Source: Palsa-504 sp963787645 (GTDB lineage: Bacteria > Actinomycetota > Actinomycetes > Streptosporangiales > Streptosporangiaceae). From it: DNA of 64,000 bases. Made by a program: the position numbers and the translations under genes. Under the pieces are notes generated by a model. The model saw only the letters and a program-made list of their open reading frames with translations, searched no databases and had not been told where the DNA came from. The stretch lies in the NCBI GenBank assembly GCA_963787645.1, contig CAWBDS010000003.1:930001-994000 (forward strand). Reading direction: 5' to 3'. Of the stretch, positions 1 to 8,750 are shown one piece after another (position 1 is the stretch's first letter; each line of letters starts with the position of its first letter).

Positions 1-300
1 GCGCTGTTCCGGCACGAGGCCCGGCACGCCACCCAGTTCGCCTGCTGCGGCGGGCTGGTCATGATCCCGCTGTACCTGGCTGCGGCGGCTGTGTCCTGGG
101 CGCTGACCGGCGACTTCGGCGCGCGTAACGTGTTCGAGCGGCGGGCGGGCCTGGCCGACGGCGGCTATACCGACAAGCCCGTGCGGCCCGCGCTGCGGCG
201 GCTCAGCGGGCCAGGCCGCCGAGCACCCGGTCCGGCGCGGTCTTGTCCCGCTCCAGCTTCAGCCGTACCTGACGAATCGACCGCCAGCCCTTCCCGGTGA
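1..300 (+). CDS. C-terminal part of a membrane protein with HExxH motif (partial)
   Basis: The window opens inside this gene; 99 codons remain, read from base 1 to a TGA at 298-300. The fragment has the exact zinc-protease-like pattern HEARH at its residues 5-9, then a hydrophobic segment (GLVMIPLYLAAAAVSWAL), then a charged stretch with FERRAGLADGGY. I infer a small membrane protein. The last ~33 codons are antisense to the end of the convergent glutamine cyclotransferase gene and are proline/arginine rich, so they carry little information. The missing N-terminus prevents a family call. Confidence 0.5.
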   Translation, partial: ALFRHEARHATQFACCGGLVMIPLYLAAAAVSWALTGDFGARNVFERRAGLADGGYTDKPVRPALRRLSGPGRRAPGPARSCPAPASAVPDESTASPSR

Positions 301-907
301 GCAGGAACTCGCCCCCGGCAGGCAGGGCGGCGATCCCGTTCATGATCGCCTGCGGGTCCCCGATGTGCCGTTCGGCGGCCTTGCCTGCGTTGACCACGTC
401 GGTGACCTCGCCACTATCCGGGTCGATCCCGGCCAGGTAGTGCGTGCCGGCCACGTTGGCCCAGATCGTCCCGGCCGACCAGGCCAGGTCGTTCAGGCCC
501 TGGACCCGACGGCCACCGAGGCGGACGTGCACGACGGCCTGCGGGCTGAGCGTGCCCGGGTCGCGGCGGACCAGCTCGCTGCTCCCGTCGCTGGTCACCA
601 GGTAGCCGTCGGCCGCGCACAGGCCCCAGCCTTCCCGGTTGAAGGGCACCTGTTCGATCGGCTCCAGGCTCCAGGCATCCCAGGCCAGCGCGATCCGGTC
701 CTGCCAGGTGAGCTGCCAGATCCGGTCGCCCACGCGGCAGATACCCTCGGCGAAGTGCTCCGGAGCCAGCTCGGCCCGGTGCTCGGGCCGGGCGGCGCCC
801 AGCGGGTAACGGCACAGCGCCGAGCGTTCGTACAGCCCGGTCGATTCCCACACCATTCCGTCATCCGCGATCAGCCCCTGGGTGAACCCCCGGCCGGGAT
901 GCGGCAC
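203..907 (-). CDS. Glutaminyl-peptide cyclotransferase-like beta-propeller protein
   Basis: About 234 residues resembling the plant-type glutamine cyclotransferase family (a five-bladed propeller that converts N-terminal glutamine to pyroglutamate). Visible family motifs in order are FTQGL, WESTGLYERS, AEGI, LTWQ, EGWGLCAADG, SDGSSEL, LNDLAW, IWANV and GIDPDSGEV. The GTG at 907 is the first usable start. In-frame similarity (TEVIRRVPHPG) runs upstream toward a TGA at 989-991, so the real start may be a rare codon there, coupled to the end of the upstream moeA-like gene. No signal peptide is visible, which is unusual because many homologues are secreted. It lies at the distal end of the Mo/W-enzyme run and has no obvious functional link to it. 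Confidence 0.75.
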   Translation of the reverse strand: MPHPGRGFTQGLIADDGMVWESTGLYERSALCRYPLGAARPEHRAELAPEHFAEGICRVGDRIWQLTWQDRIALAWDAWSLEPIEQVPFNREGWGLCAADGYLVTSDGSSELVRRDPGTLSPQAVVHVRLGGRRVQGLNDLAWSAGTIWANVAGTHYLAGIDPDSGEVTDVVNAGKAAERHIGDPQAIMNGIAALPAGGEFLLTGKGWRSIRQVRLKLERDKTAPDRVLGGLAR

Positions 908-988
908 CCGCCTGATGACCTCGGTCCGCCAGGTTCTCAGCTGCCACCGCCCTTTGCCGCCGAGCCCTTTGCTGGCTGCGCTCCGGGC

Positions 989-2908
989 TCAGCGTATTCG
1001 GCGGCCCATTTCCTTGGCGGAGTAACCGCCGAGCTCCTCGACCGAGGCCTTGAAGCGGTCCGACTGGAGCAGCGACCACAGCGGCGCGAGCTGGGGCGAG
1101 TCCATCGCGCCGGGCGCGACGACCAGATCGTAGGGTTCGGTGGCGAGCGGCACGAAATCTAGTCCGAACGCCCGGGCCGCGGCCATGATCCCCATCCCCG
1201 CGTCGGCCCGCCCGGACGCGATCGCGGCCGCCACCGCCAGGTGCGTGGGCTCTTCGCGGGCGTAACCCTCGATGGCCTCGGGTGCGATGCCCAGCTGCCC
1301 AAGGACGACATCGAGCAGCACTCGTGTCCCGGCCCCGCGCTGGCGGTTCACGTAGCGCAGCCCGGGCCGGCACAGGTCGGCCAGCCCGTCGATCTCCCGC
1401 GGGTTCCCCGCCGCCACCATCAGCCCCTGCGACCGTTCCACCAGGCGCACCACGGCCACCTCCGGGCGGGCCGCGCCGAACACCCGGTCCAGGTAGGGCA
1501 GCGTGTACTCCCCCGAGGCCGGGTCGAGCAGGTGCGACCCGGCGATGTGGCACAGGCCGTCGCGCAGGGCCACCAGGCCGCCGAGCGACCCGACGTTGGA
1601 GGACGCGAGGGTCACCAGCGGGTCGTCGGCGCGCAGCGCGGAGGAGGCCAGGTCGAGCACCAGATCGTGGGACCCGATGGCCACGATCGTGCGCGCGATC
1701 TCGTCGGGTCCGCGCAGCAGCCGGACCGGCACCGCGGCGCCCGCGTGCTGTCCTTCCACCCCGGCCGGCACGACGAGCAGCCCGTCGGCGCGGACCAGTG
1801 AGGTCAGGACGCCCGCGCCGCGCGGCAGCGGCGTGGCCACCAGCGAGCCGCCGACCGAACCGAGCCGGACCCGCACCCAGTCGTCCATGCCGAGCGGGGA
1901 GGCGAGCTTGCGGGCCAGCCGGGCCGTCACCTGCGGCCGTTCGCGGGGCGGCGCGCCGGATAGCTCGGCCAGCAGCGGCGCCGCGAAGATGTCGAAGGTG
2001 AGCGCCGCGGACACCGGGTAGCCCGGCGCGCCGAGCACCGGCGTGCGTCCGACCACCCCCAGCACGACCGGGTGCCCGGGCCGCACGGCGACCCCGTGCA
2101 CGACCAGCCGGCCTTCGCCCGCCACGACCCGGGCCGTGTAGTCGTCCCGGCCCGCGCTGGAGCCGGCGATCACGATCAGCAGGTCGCACCGGGCGGCGGC
2201 GGCCCGCACGGCGGCCGCGATGCGGTCCGGGTCGTCCGGCTCGATCGGCAGGACCTGCGCCTGGCAGCCGGCCTCCCGCGCCTGCTCGGCGAGCATCAGC
2301 GAGTTCGTGTCGACGATCTCGCCCGGGCCCGGCTCGGTGCCGATCGGCCGTACCTCGTCCCCGGTGGGCAGGATCAGGACCACGGCCTGGCGCCGGACGG
2401 CCAGCTCGGTCTGGCCGGCCGCCGCTGCGGCGGCCAGGTCCACCGCGCGCAGCCGGTGGCCTTCGGGCAGCAGCAGCTCACCCGCGCTGACGTCCTCGCC
2501 GATCGACCGGACGTGCTGATACGGCGGAACGGCGGCGCGCAGCTCGGCGTGCCCGGCCTCGTCGTAGTGGACGTACTCGCGCATGACCACCGCGTCCCGG
2601 CCGTCGGGCATCGGGTCGCCGGTGTCCACCACGTCGTAGCCGCCGGGCGGGAGCCATTGCGGGGTGGTCTCGCTCGCGCCGAGCGTGTCGGCGGCGCGGA
2701 CCGCGATGCCGTCCATGGCGGCGGCGTCGAACGGCGGCGAGGACCGGACCGCCCACACCGGAGCCGCGGTGACCAGCCCGGCCGCGGCGGCGACGGGCAC
2801 GGTGACGGCGGGCAGCCGCTCCGGGCCGCCGGCCGCCTCGCGGGCGGCGCGCCAGGCGGCCAGGGCCTGGGCGGCGGGCACGTCCTTGATGAAGGGGCTG
2901 TCAGGCAT
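989..2908 (-). CDS. MoeA fused to a periplasmic-binding-protein-like domain
   Basis: 639 residues, about 1.5 times a normal MoeA. Residues ~1-405 form a complete MoeA (molybdopterin molybdotransferase: inserts Mo or W into adenylated molybdopterin). Visible are DAAAMDGIAVR, LPTGDEV, IAGSSAGRDDYT and VRPGHPVVLGVVG, with a MoeA C-terminal barrel to ~405. Residues ~410-625 form a PBP-like domain with SHDLVLDLASS, the SSNVGSLGGL loop, NRQRGAGTRVLLD and SGRADAGMGI, as in the domain fused to some MoeA proteins and in molybdate-responsive regulators. I infer that this part senses or delivers the metal or a pterin. The start overlaps the stop of the upstream moeA by 8 nt (ATGCCTGA), so translation is coupled. 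Confidence 0.9.
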   Translation of the reverse strand: MPDSPFIKDVPAAQALAAWRAAREAAGGPERLPAVTVPVAAAAGLVTAAPVWAVRSSPPFDAAAMDGIAVRAADTLGASETTPQWLPPGGYDVVDTGDPMPDGRDAVVMREYVHYDEAGHAELRAAVPPYQHVRSIGEDVSAGELLLPEGHRLRAVDLAAAAAAGQTELAVRRQAVVLILPTGDEVRPIGTEPGPGEIVDTNSLMLAEQAREAGCQAQVLPIEPDDPDRIAAAVRAAAARCDLLIVIAGSSAGRDDYTARVVAGEGRLVVHGVAVRPGHPVVLGVVGRTPVLGAPGYPVSAALTFDIFAAPLLAELSGAPPRERPQVTARLARKLASPLGMDDWVRVRLGSVGGSLVATPLPRGAGVLTSLVRADGLLVVPAGVEGQHAGAAVPVRLLRGPDEIARTIVAIGSHDLVLDLASSALRADDPLVTLASSNVGSLGGLVALRDGLCHIAGSHLLDPASGEYTLPYLDRVFGAARPEVAVVRLVERSQGLMVAAGNPREIDGLADLCRPGLRYVNRQRGAGTRVLLDVVLGQLGIAPEAIEGYAREEPTHLAVAAAIASGRADAGMGIMAAARAFGLDFVPLATEPYDLVVAPGAMDSPQLAPLWSLLQSDRFKASVEELGGYSAKEMGRRIR

Positions 2909-4136
2909 ACAGCACCACGTTAACCTCGCTGCCCGCGTCCAGGCCGGTCGCCTCGTCCGGAATCACGATGTACCCGTCGGCCGCGGTCAGCACGGACAGC
3001 AGCGCCGACAGGCCGAACACCGGCACCGCCACGCCGTCGGTGACCTTGACCTGGACGACGTCGAGCCGCCCGGTCGCCGACGCCAGATCGCGGGCCAGCC
3101 GGGCCCGGGTGCGGGGTTCGGGCGGCGGCACCGGGCAGCCGCCGACCAGGCGCACGAGCGGCGCGCCGATCAGCCGGAACACCACCAGGGCCGAACGCGG
3201 GTTCCCGGGCAGCCCGATGACCGGTACTCCGGCGCACTCGGCCAGCAGGGTGGGCTTGCCGGGCTTGATGGCCAGGCCGTGGCACCAGATGCCGGGCGGG
3301 CCGAGGCGGGCCACGGCGTCCGCCGTCTCGTCCCGGGCGCCAACCGAGGACCCGGCGGAGATGACCAGCACGTCGCTGGCGGGCAGGGCGGCGCGCAGCG
3401 CCGTCTCCAGCACGCCCGGATCGTCGGGCATGATGCCGCCGAAGGCCGGCGCGCCGCCCGCGTCGGCCACCAGCGCAGCCAGCGCGGTGGCGGTGGCGTC
3501 GCGGACCTGACCGGGCCGCAGCTCCGCCGTGCCGGCCGGGACCACCTCGTCGCCGGTGGAGAAGATCGTGACCACCGGCTTGCGGTGCACGGTCACCGAC
3601 GTGACGCCGGCCGCGGCCAGCATGCCCAGGTCCTGCGGGCGAAGCGGGCGCCCGGCCCCGACGAGCTCGTCACCGGGCCGGGCGTCCTCGTCGGCCCGCA
3701 CCACGCCGTCGCCGGGCGCCACCGGCCGGACCACCTCGATGGTGCCGGGCATCACCTCGGCGGTGTACTCGATCATCACCACCGCGTCCGCCCCCGGCGG
3801 GATGACGCCGCCGGTCGGCATGACGACCGCGCTGCCCGCGGTCACCGCCTGCTCCGGCGCGGCGCCCATCCGGACGGCGCCGGTGACGGTGAGGTAGCCG
3901 GGCAGGGCCTCGGAGACGCCGTAGGTGTCGGCGGCGCGGACGGCATATCCGTCGACGGTGGAGCGCGGGAAGCCAGGCAGCGGGTGAGGCGCGGTGACCG
4001 GCGCGGCCGGGACCCGGCGCAGCGCCAGGTGCAGCGGCACGGTCTCGGTCGGGGTCCGCCGGGCCGGGCGGAAGCCGCCCAGGGCCTGCGCGACCGTCCG
4101 GGTGGTGAAGAACTCCCGCGCGACCGCGTCAGTCAT
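2901..4136 (-). CDS. moeA: Molybdopterin molybdotransferase MoeA
   Basis: About 411 residues, the normal length for MoeA, which ligates molybdate or tungstate to molybdopterin-AMP in the cytoplasm. Signature motifs are FPRSTVDGYAVRAADT near residue 60, FSTGDEVVPAG near 185, ISAGSSVGARDETAD near 250 and GLAIKPGKPTLLA near 280. I prefer the ATG at 4136 over an in-frame ATG at 4151, because the former overlaps the upstream stop by 8 nt (ATGACTGA), exactly as at the neighbouring junctions. It lies between the diaphorase-like subunit of formate dehydrogenase and a second, longer MoeA fusion. The two MoeA proteins are clearly different in sequence, so this is not an assembly duplication. Confidence 0.93.
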   Translation of the reverse strand: MTDAVAREFFTTRTVAQALGGFRPARRTPTETVPLHLALRRVPAAPVTAPHPLPGFPRSTVDGYAVRAADTYGVSEALPGYLTVTGAVRMGAAPEQAVTAGSAVVMPTGGVIPPGADAVVMIEYTAEVMPGTIEVVRPVAPGDGVVRADEDARPGDELVGAGRPLRPQDLGMLAAAGVTSVTVHRKPVVTIFSTGDEVVPAGTAELRPGQVRDATATALAALVADAGGAPAFGGIMPDDPGVLETALRAALPASDVLVISAGSSVGARDETADAVARLGPPGIWCHGLAIKPGKPTLLAECAGVPVIGLPGNPRSALVVFRLIGAPLVRLVGGCPVPPPEPRTRARLARDLASATGRLDVVQVKVTDGVAVPVFGLSALLSVLTAADGYIVIPDEATGLDAGSEVNVVLYA

Positions 4137-5820
4137 GATCCCCGGTGGCATGGTCCTCCGCGAGCCCCCGGTCCTGGGCCAGCCGCAGCACGCTCATCAC
4201 CGGTCCGAGCGCGACCTGGCCCAGCCCGCAGATCGAGGTGCGGCGCATCACCTGATCCAGGTCGCGGACGTCGCCGTTCACCTGGGCCGGGACCCCAGAA
4301 CCGCCGCCCGCGGCGATCAGCCCGTCCAGGATGAGGTGGGCCTTGGCCGAGCCGACCCGGCACGGCACGCACTTGCCGCACGACTCATCGCGGAAGAAGC
4401 GCAGGACGTTGACCGCGGCGGCGAGCAGGTCGGTGCCTTCGGCCATGACCACGATGGCGCCGGACCCGAGCATGGAACCGGCGGCCTGCAGCGTGCCGAA
4501 GTCCAGCTCGACGTCCAGCTGGTCCGGCCCGATGAAGTTGGAGGACGCACCGCCCGGCTGGATGGCGCCCAGGGGCCGGCCGCCCGCCACCCCGCCGGCC
4601 AGGTCGAGCAGTTCGCGGGCGGTGGTGCCCATCGGGACGCAGTACACGCCGGGCCGTTCCACGTGACCCGAGACGGCGAAGAACTTCAGGCCCGCGTGCT
4701 CGCCCCGGCCCTGCGCCCGCCACCACGCCGCGCCCCGGGCGGCGATGACCGGAACGTGGGCGAAGGTCTCGACCGAGTTCATCAGCGTCGGCTGGCCGTG
4801 CAAGCCGTAGGTGCCGGGGAACGGCGGCTTGTTCCGCGGCTCGCCGCGGTGCCCTTCCATGCACTCCAGCAGGGCCGACTCCTCGCCCAGGATGTAGCCG
4901 CCCGGCGAGGTGAACACCTCGACGGACAACCGCCGGCCGGCGCCCCTAGCGTCCGGGCCGATCAGGCCGGTCTCCCGCAGGTGCTCGATCTCGGCCCGGA
5001 TGACCTGCTCTTCCGGACCGTACTCGTGGCGGATGAACACCCAGCCTTCCTCGGCGCCGACGGCCAGCATGCCCAGCAGCATGCCCTCCAGGACCAGGTG
5101 CGGCTGGGTGGCCAGGATCTCCCGGTCCTTGAACGTGCCGGGCTCGGATTCGTCGGCGTTGCAGATCACGTACTTCGGCGTGGCCTCCTGCGCCGCGACC
5201 AGGTCCCACTTGCGGCCGGCGGGGAAGCCGGCCCCGCCCATGCCGCGCAGCCCGGTGTCCTTCAGCGCGGCGATGATGCTCGCGATCTCCAGACGGCCGG
5301 CGAGCACGTCGCGGAGCATGGCATACCGGGCCGCGGGGTCCGGATAAGGGTCGTTCGGCCAAATGACGGAGGGTTCCCGCGGCGGCGGGCCAGGGTGGTC
5401 CAGGCCGGTTTCCAGGACGTCCTGGAGCCGGACGGGCACCTCGTTCACCGTGGCCGCCGGGGCGATGTCGCAGCGGCCCAGGCAGGAGCCCTCGACCACC
5501 TCGACGTCGGGGTCGGCGCCGTACCGCTCCTGGACCGCGGCGATGCGCTGGTCGGCGCCGCGCAGCCAGCAGGACAGGTCGTGGCACAGGCGCACCTCGG
5601 CCCGTACCGGCGGGTCGGTGCGGAAGTGGGGGTAGAAGGAGACCAGTCCCTCGATCTCGTACAGCGGCCGGCGCACGTCGCGGGACAGCGCGACGAGTTC
5701 CTCGCGGGGCAGCCAGCCGACCCGCTCCTGGATGGCGTTCAGCGCCGGGATCAGGCTGGGGCCGGGGAACTTGCCTGCGCGCGCCTCGACGCCGGGGACC
5801 CGCGCCCGCGCCTCAGCCAT
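4129..5820 (-). CDS. NuoE-NuoF-like fusion, NAD-linked formate dehydrogenase beta/gamma (FdsGB-type)
   Basis: 563 residues combining two subunits that are usually separate. Residues ~1-140 are a thioredoxin-like [2Fe-2S] NuoE/FdsG domain with the ligands CHDLSC and CLGRC. Residues ~150-555 are a NuoF/FdsB domain with the FMN/NADH site (GMGGAGFPAGRKWDL), the acidic EESALLECMEGHRGEPR stretch, and a [4Fe-4S] set at CGKCVPC plus the later SICG cysteine. The expected role is to pass electrons from the molybdopterin subunit to NAD. The gene starts 8 nt inside the end of the formate dehydrogenase alpha gene (ATGGCTGA), so the two should be made in stoichiometric amounts. AOR upstream could also feed this diaphorase, which is my inference. 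Confidence 0.93.
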   Translation of the reverse strand: MAEARARVPGVEARAGKFPGPSLIPALNAIQERVGWLPREELVALSRDVRRPLYEIEGLVSFYPHFRTDPPVRAEVRLCHDLSCWLRGADQRIAAVQERYGADPDVEVVEGSCLGRCDIAPAATVNEVPVRLQDVLETGLDHPGPPPREPSVIWPNDPYPDPAARYAMLRDVLAGRLEIASIIAALKDTGLRGMGGAGFPAGRKWDLVAAQEATPKYVICNADESEPGTFKDREILATQPHLVLEGMLLGMLAVGAEEGWVFIRHEYGPEEQVIRAEIEHLRETGLIGPDARGAGRRLSVEVFTSPGGYILGEESALLECMEGHRGEPRNKPPFPGTYGLHGQPTLMNSVETFAHVPVIAARGAAWWRAQGRGEHAGLKFFAVSGHVERPGVYCVPMGTTARELLDLAGGVAGGRPLGAIQPGGASSNFIGPDQLDVELDFGTLQAAGSMLGSGAIVVMAEGTDLLAAAVNVLRFFRDESCGKCVPCRVGSAKAHLILDGLIAAGGGSGVPAQVNGDVRDLDQVMRRTSICGLGQVALGPVMSVLRLAQDRGLAEDHATGDHD

Positions 5821-8723
5821 CGGCCTTTTCGACGCGGACCGCGCAGAACTTGAACTCCGGGATCTTGCCGAACGGGTCGATCTCGTCGATGGTCAGCAGG
5901 TTCGCCGCCGCCTCGCGGAAGTGGAAGGGGATGAAGCAGTTGCCCCGGGCCTCCCGGTGCGAGACCTTGGCGGCCAGCTCGATGACGCCCCGGCGGGAGC
6001 TGACCCGGGCCAGGTCGCCGTCGGCCAGGCCGAGCTCGGCGGCGTCGTCCGGGTGCAGGTAGACCTGGGCCACGGGAGCGATGGCGTCCAGCGCGTAGGA
6101 CCGGCGGCTCATCGACCCGGTGTGCCAGTGCTCCAGCATCCGCCCGGTGTTCAGCACGAACGGGTACTCCGCGCTGGGCAGTTCCTTGGCCGGCAGCCAC
6201 TCGGCGGGCACCAGGTGGGCCAGGCCGTCGTCGGTGTTGAACTTCTGGGTGAACATCACCACGGTGCCGTCGCTGCGCTCGGGATCCGGGTTGGGGTACA
6301 GCTTGCCGGTCAGGCCCAGGTTGTCGTAGGTCAGGTTCCGGTAGCTCGGGATGACCGAGACCAGCTCCTCGAAGATCTGCCGCGACGAGGTGTAGTCCCA
6401 GCCCAGGCCGAGCCGGTTGGCGATGTCCTGCACGACCTCCCAGTCGACCCGGGCGTGGCCGGGCGGGTCGAGCACCTTACGGCCGAGCTGGACCCGCCGG
6501 TCGGTGTTGGTGTAGGTGCCGTCCTTCTCCATGTAGGAGGAGGCGGGCAGGATGACGTCGGCGAACTCGGCGGTCTCGGTGAGGAAGATGTCCTGCACGA
6601 CGAGGAACTCCAGCGCGGCCAGCGCCTTGCGGACCTTGTTGATGTTCGGGTCGGACAGGAACGGGTTCTCGCCCAGCATGTACATGCCGCGCACGCCGCC
6701 CTTGAGCGCCGAGCCGATGATCTCGGTGACGGTCAGGCCCCGCTTGGGATCCAGGTCGGCGCTGCCCCAGGCCTGCTCGAACCGGGCCTTGACGCCGGAG
6801 TCGTCGGCCTTCTGGTAGTCGGGGTAGAACATCGGGATCAGGCCCATGTCCGAGGCGCCCTGCACGTTGTTCTGCCCGCGCAGCGGGTGCAGGCCGGCGC
6901 CGGGCTTGCCGACGTTCCCGGTGATCGCGCACATGGCGATCAGGCAGCGGGCGTTGTCGGTGCCGGTGGTGTGCTGGGAGATGCCCATGCCCCAGAAGAT
7001 GAGGCCGGACTTGGCGCTGCCCCAGACCCGGGCCACCCGGCGGATCAGGTCGGCGGGCACGCCGGTGATCTGCTCGGCCCGCTCCGGCGGGTAGTCGGCG
7101 ACCGTGCGCGCCAGTGCCTCGTAGTTCGAGGTCCGGGCGGCGATGAACGCGTCGTCGGTCAGGCCGAGCCGGATCACCTCGTGCATCACGCCGTTGTAGA
7201 AGGCCACGTCGGTGCCCGGCTTGAGCTGGCAGTACAGGTCCGCGTGGTCGGCCATCTTGTCGGCGCGCGGGTCGACGTAGATGACCGTGGTGCCGTTGCG
7301 CCGGGCCTGCTTGAAGAAGCTGGAGGCGACCGGGTGGTTGGCGGTGGAGTTGCTGCCGGTGACGATGGCCACCTCGGCGTTGACCACGTTCTCCGAACGT
7401 GGTGGACACCGCGCCGGAGCCGATGCCCTCGAACAGCGCGGCCACGCTGGAGGCGTGGCACAGCCGGGTGCAGTGGTCCACGTTGTTGGTGTGGAAGCCG
7501 GTCCTGATCAGCTTCTGGAACAGGTAGGCCTCTTCGTTGGAGCACTTGGCGCTCCCGAAACCGGCGATCGCCGCCGGCCCGCCCGCCGTGTAGATCTCGG
7601 TCAGCCGGCGCGCCACCAGGTCGAGCGCCTCGTCCCAGGTCGCCTCGCGGAAGTGCGGCAGCACCTCGGCGTAGTCGACCAGGCCGCCGGGCTTGCGCCC
7701 GCGCTTGCCGCCCCGGCGCTTGGCTCCGGGGCCGCCGTCGTCGGCCAGGCCGTGGCCGTTCGGCTCGCCGCCCGCGGCTACGTCGCCGCGGACGTCGGCG
7801 GACAGCGCGCCCTTCGGGTAGGACTCCTCGCGGCGGATCAGCGGCACGGTGAGCCGCTGCGGCGACGCGGCGTAGTCCCAGCCGTACCGGCCCTTGACGC
7901 ATAGCCGGCCATGCGACCCGGGCTGCTCGCGGCCGTCGGCGTAGGCGATCGCGCCGCGGTCCCGGTCCACGTAGTAGGTCAGCGCGCAGCCCACGCCGCA
8001 GTACGGGCAGACGGTGTCCACCGCGTCGAGTTCGGCGCGGGGCCGGATGGGGATGGTGCGGATCGCCTTGTTGGTCAGCGCGCCGGTCGGGCAGGCGGCC
8101 ACGCACTCCCCGCACGAGACGCACGACGAGGCGCCCATCGGGTCGCTGAGGTCGAACGCGATGTGCGTGGTGTAACCCTTGCCGCTGCGCCCGATCACGT
8201 CGTTGCCCTGGATGTCGTCGCACGCCCGGGTGCACCGGTCACACAGGATGCAGGCGTCGTGGTCGACCGCGATGACCGGGCTGGACAGGTCGGCGCCGCG
8301 GCCGGAGCCGCACGGCAGCCCGGTGGTCTCGCGGGTCACGCCGTACCGGTCGGCCAGCGCGAGCAGTTCGTTGTCGGCGGTCGTGGTCTGCTTGGGGTCA
8401 CGCTCGCGCGGCGGCTGGTCGGAGATAAGGAGCTTGGTCAGCGTCGTCCGGCTGCGCTCCAGCTCCGCGGTGCCGGTCTTGACCTGCATGCCGTCCTCGC
8501 AGGCCCGCACGCACGACGCGGCGAACGCGGGCGCCCCCACGTCGACCACGCACATCCGGCAGACGCCCGCGGGATCGAAACGCTCGTCGTGGCACAGGAC
8601 CGGGATGTCGATGCCTGCGGCCTTCGCGGCCTGCCAGATCGTGGCACCTTGCGGGGCAGTGACCTCACGTCCGTCGATCGTGAGCGTTACCGTCCCCGTG
8701 TTCTCCGGGGCAGTGATGGCCAT
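5813..8723 (-). CDS. NAD-type formate dehydrogenase alpha subunit (frameshifted near 7390)
   Basis: Molybdopterin catalytic subunit of an FdsA/NuoG-like formate dehydrogenase, ~970 residues when both frames are joined. The N-terminal part has a [2Fe-2S] domain (Cys at ~44, then CRMC and later Cys), ferredoxin-like clusters (CILCDRC, CVSCGECVAACPTG), and the Mo-bisPGD cluster CPYCGVGC. The catalytic residue is cysteine (VDHCTRLCHASSV), not selenocysteine. At 7389-7390 the reading frame shifts. Removing one base of the TT pair (plus strand) restores STTFGDVVNAEVAIVTG, the expected family sequence, and the rest to 5813 is intact. I therefore treat it as one gene with a probable sequence error, though a recent inactivating mutation cannot be excluded. 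It follows AOR by 27 nt and overlaps the NuoEF-like gene. Confidence 0.9.
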
Positions 8724-8750
8724 GTCCGCAGTATCCGCCCGCTCGCGAGG

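Noticed and set aside
989..4136. Tandem moeA genes as an assembly duplication
   Set aside because: The two proteins differ widely in sequence and one has an extra domain.
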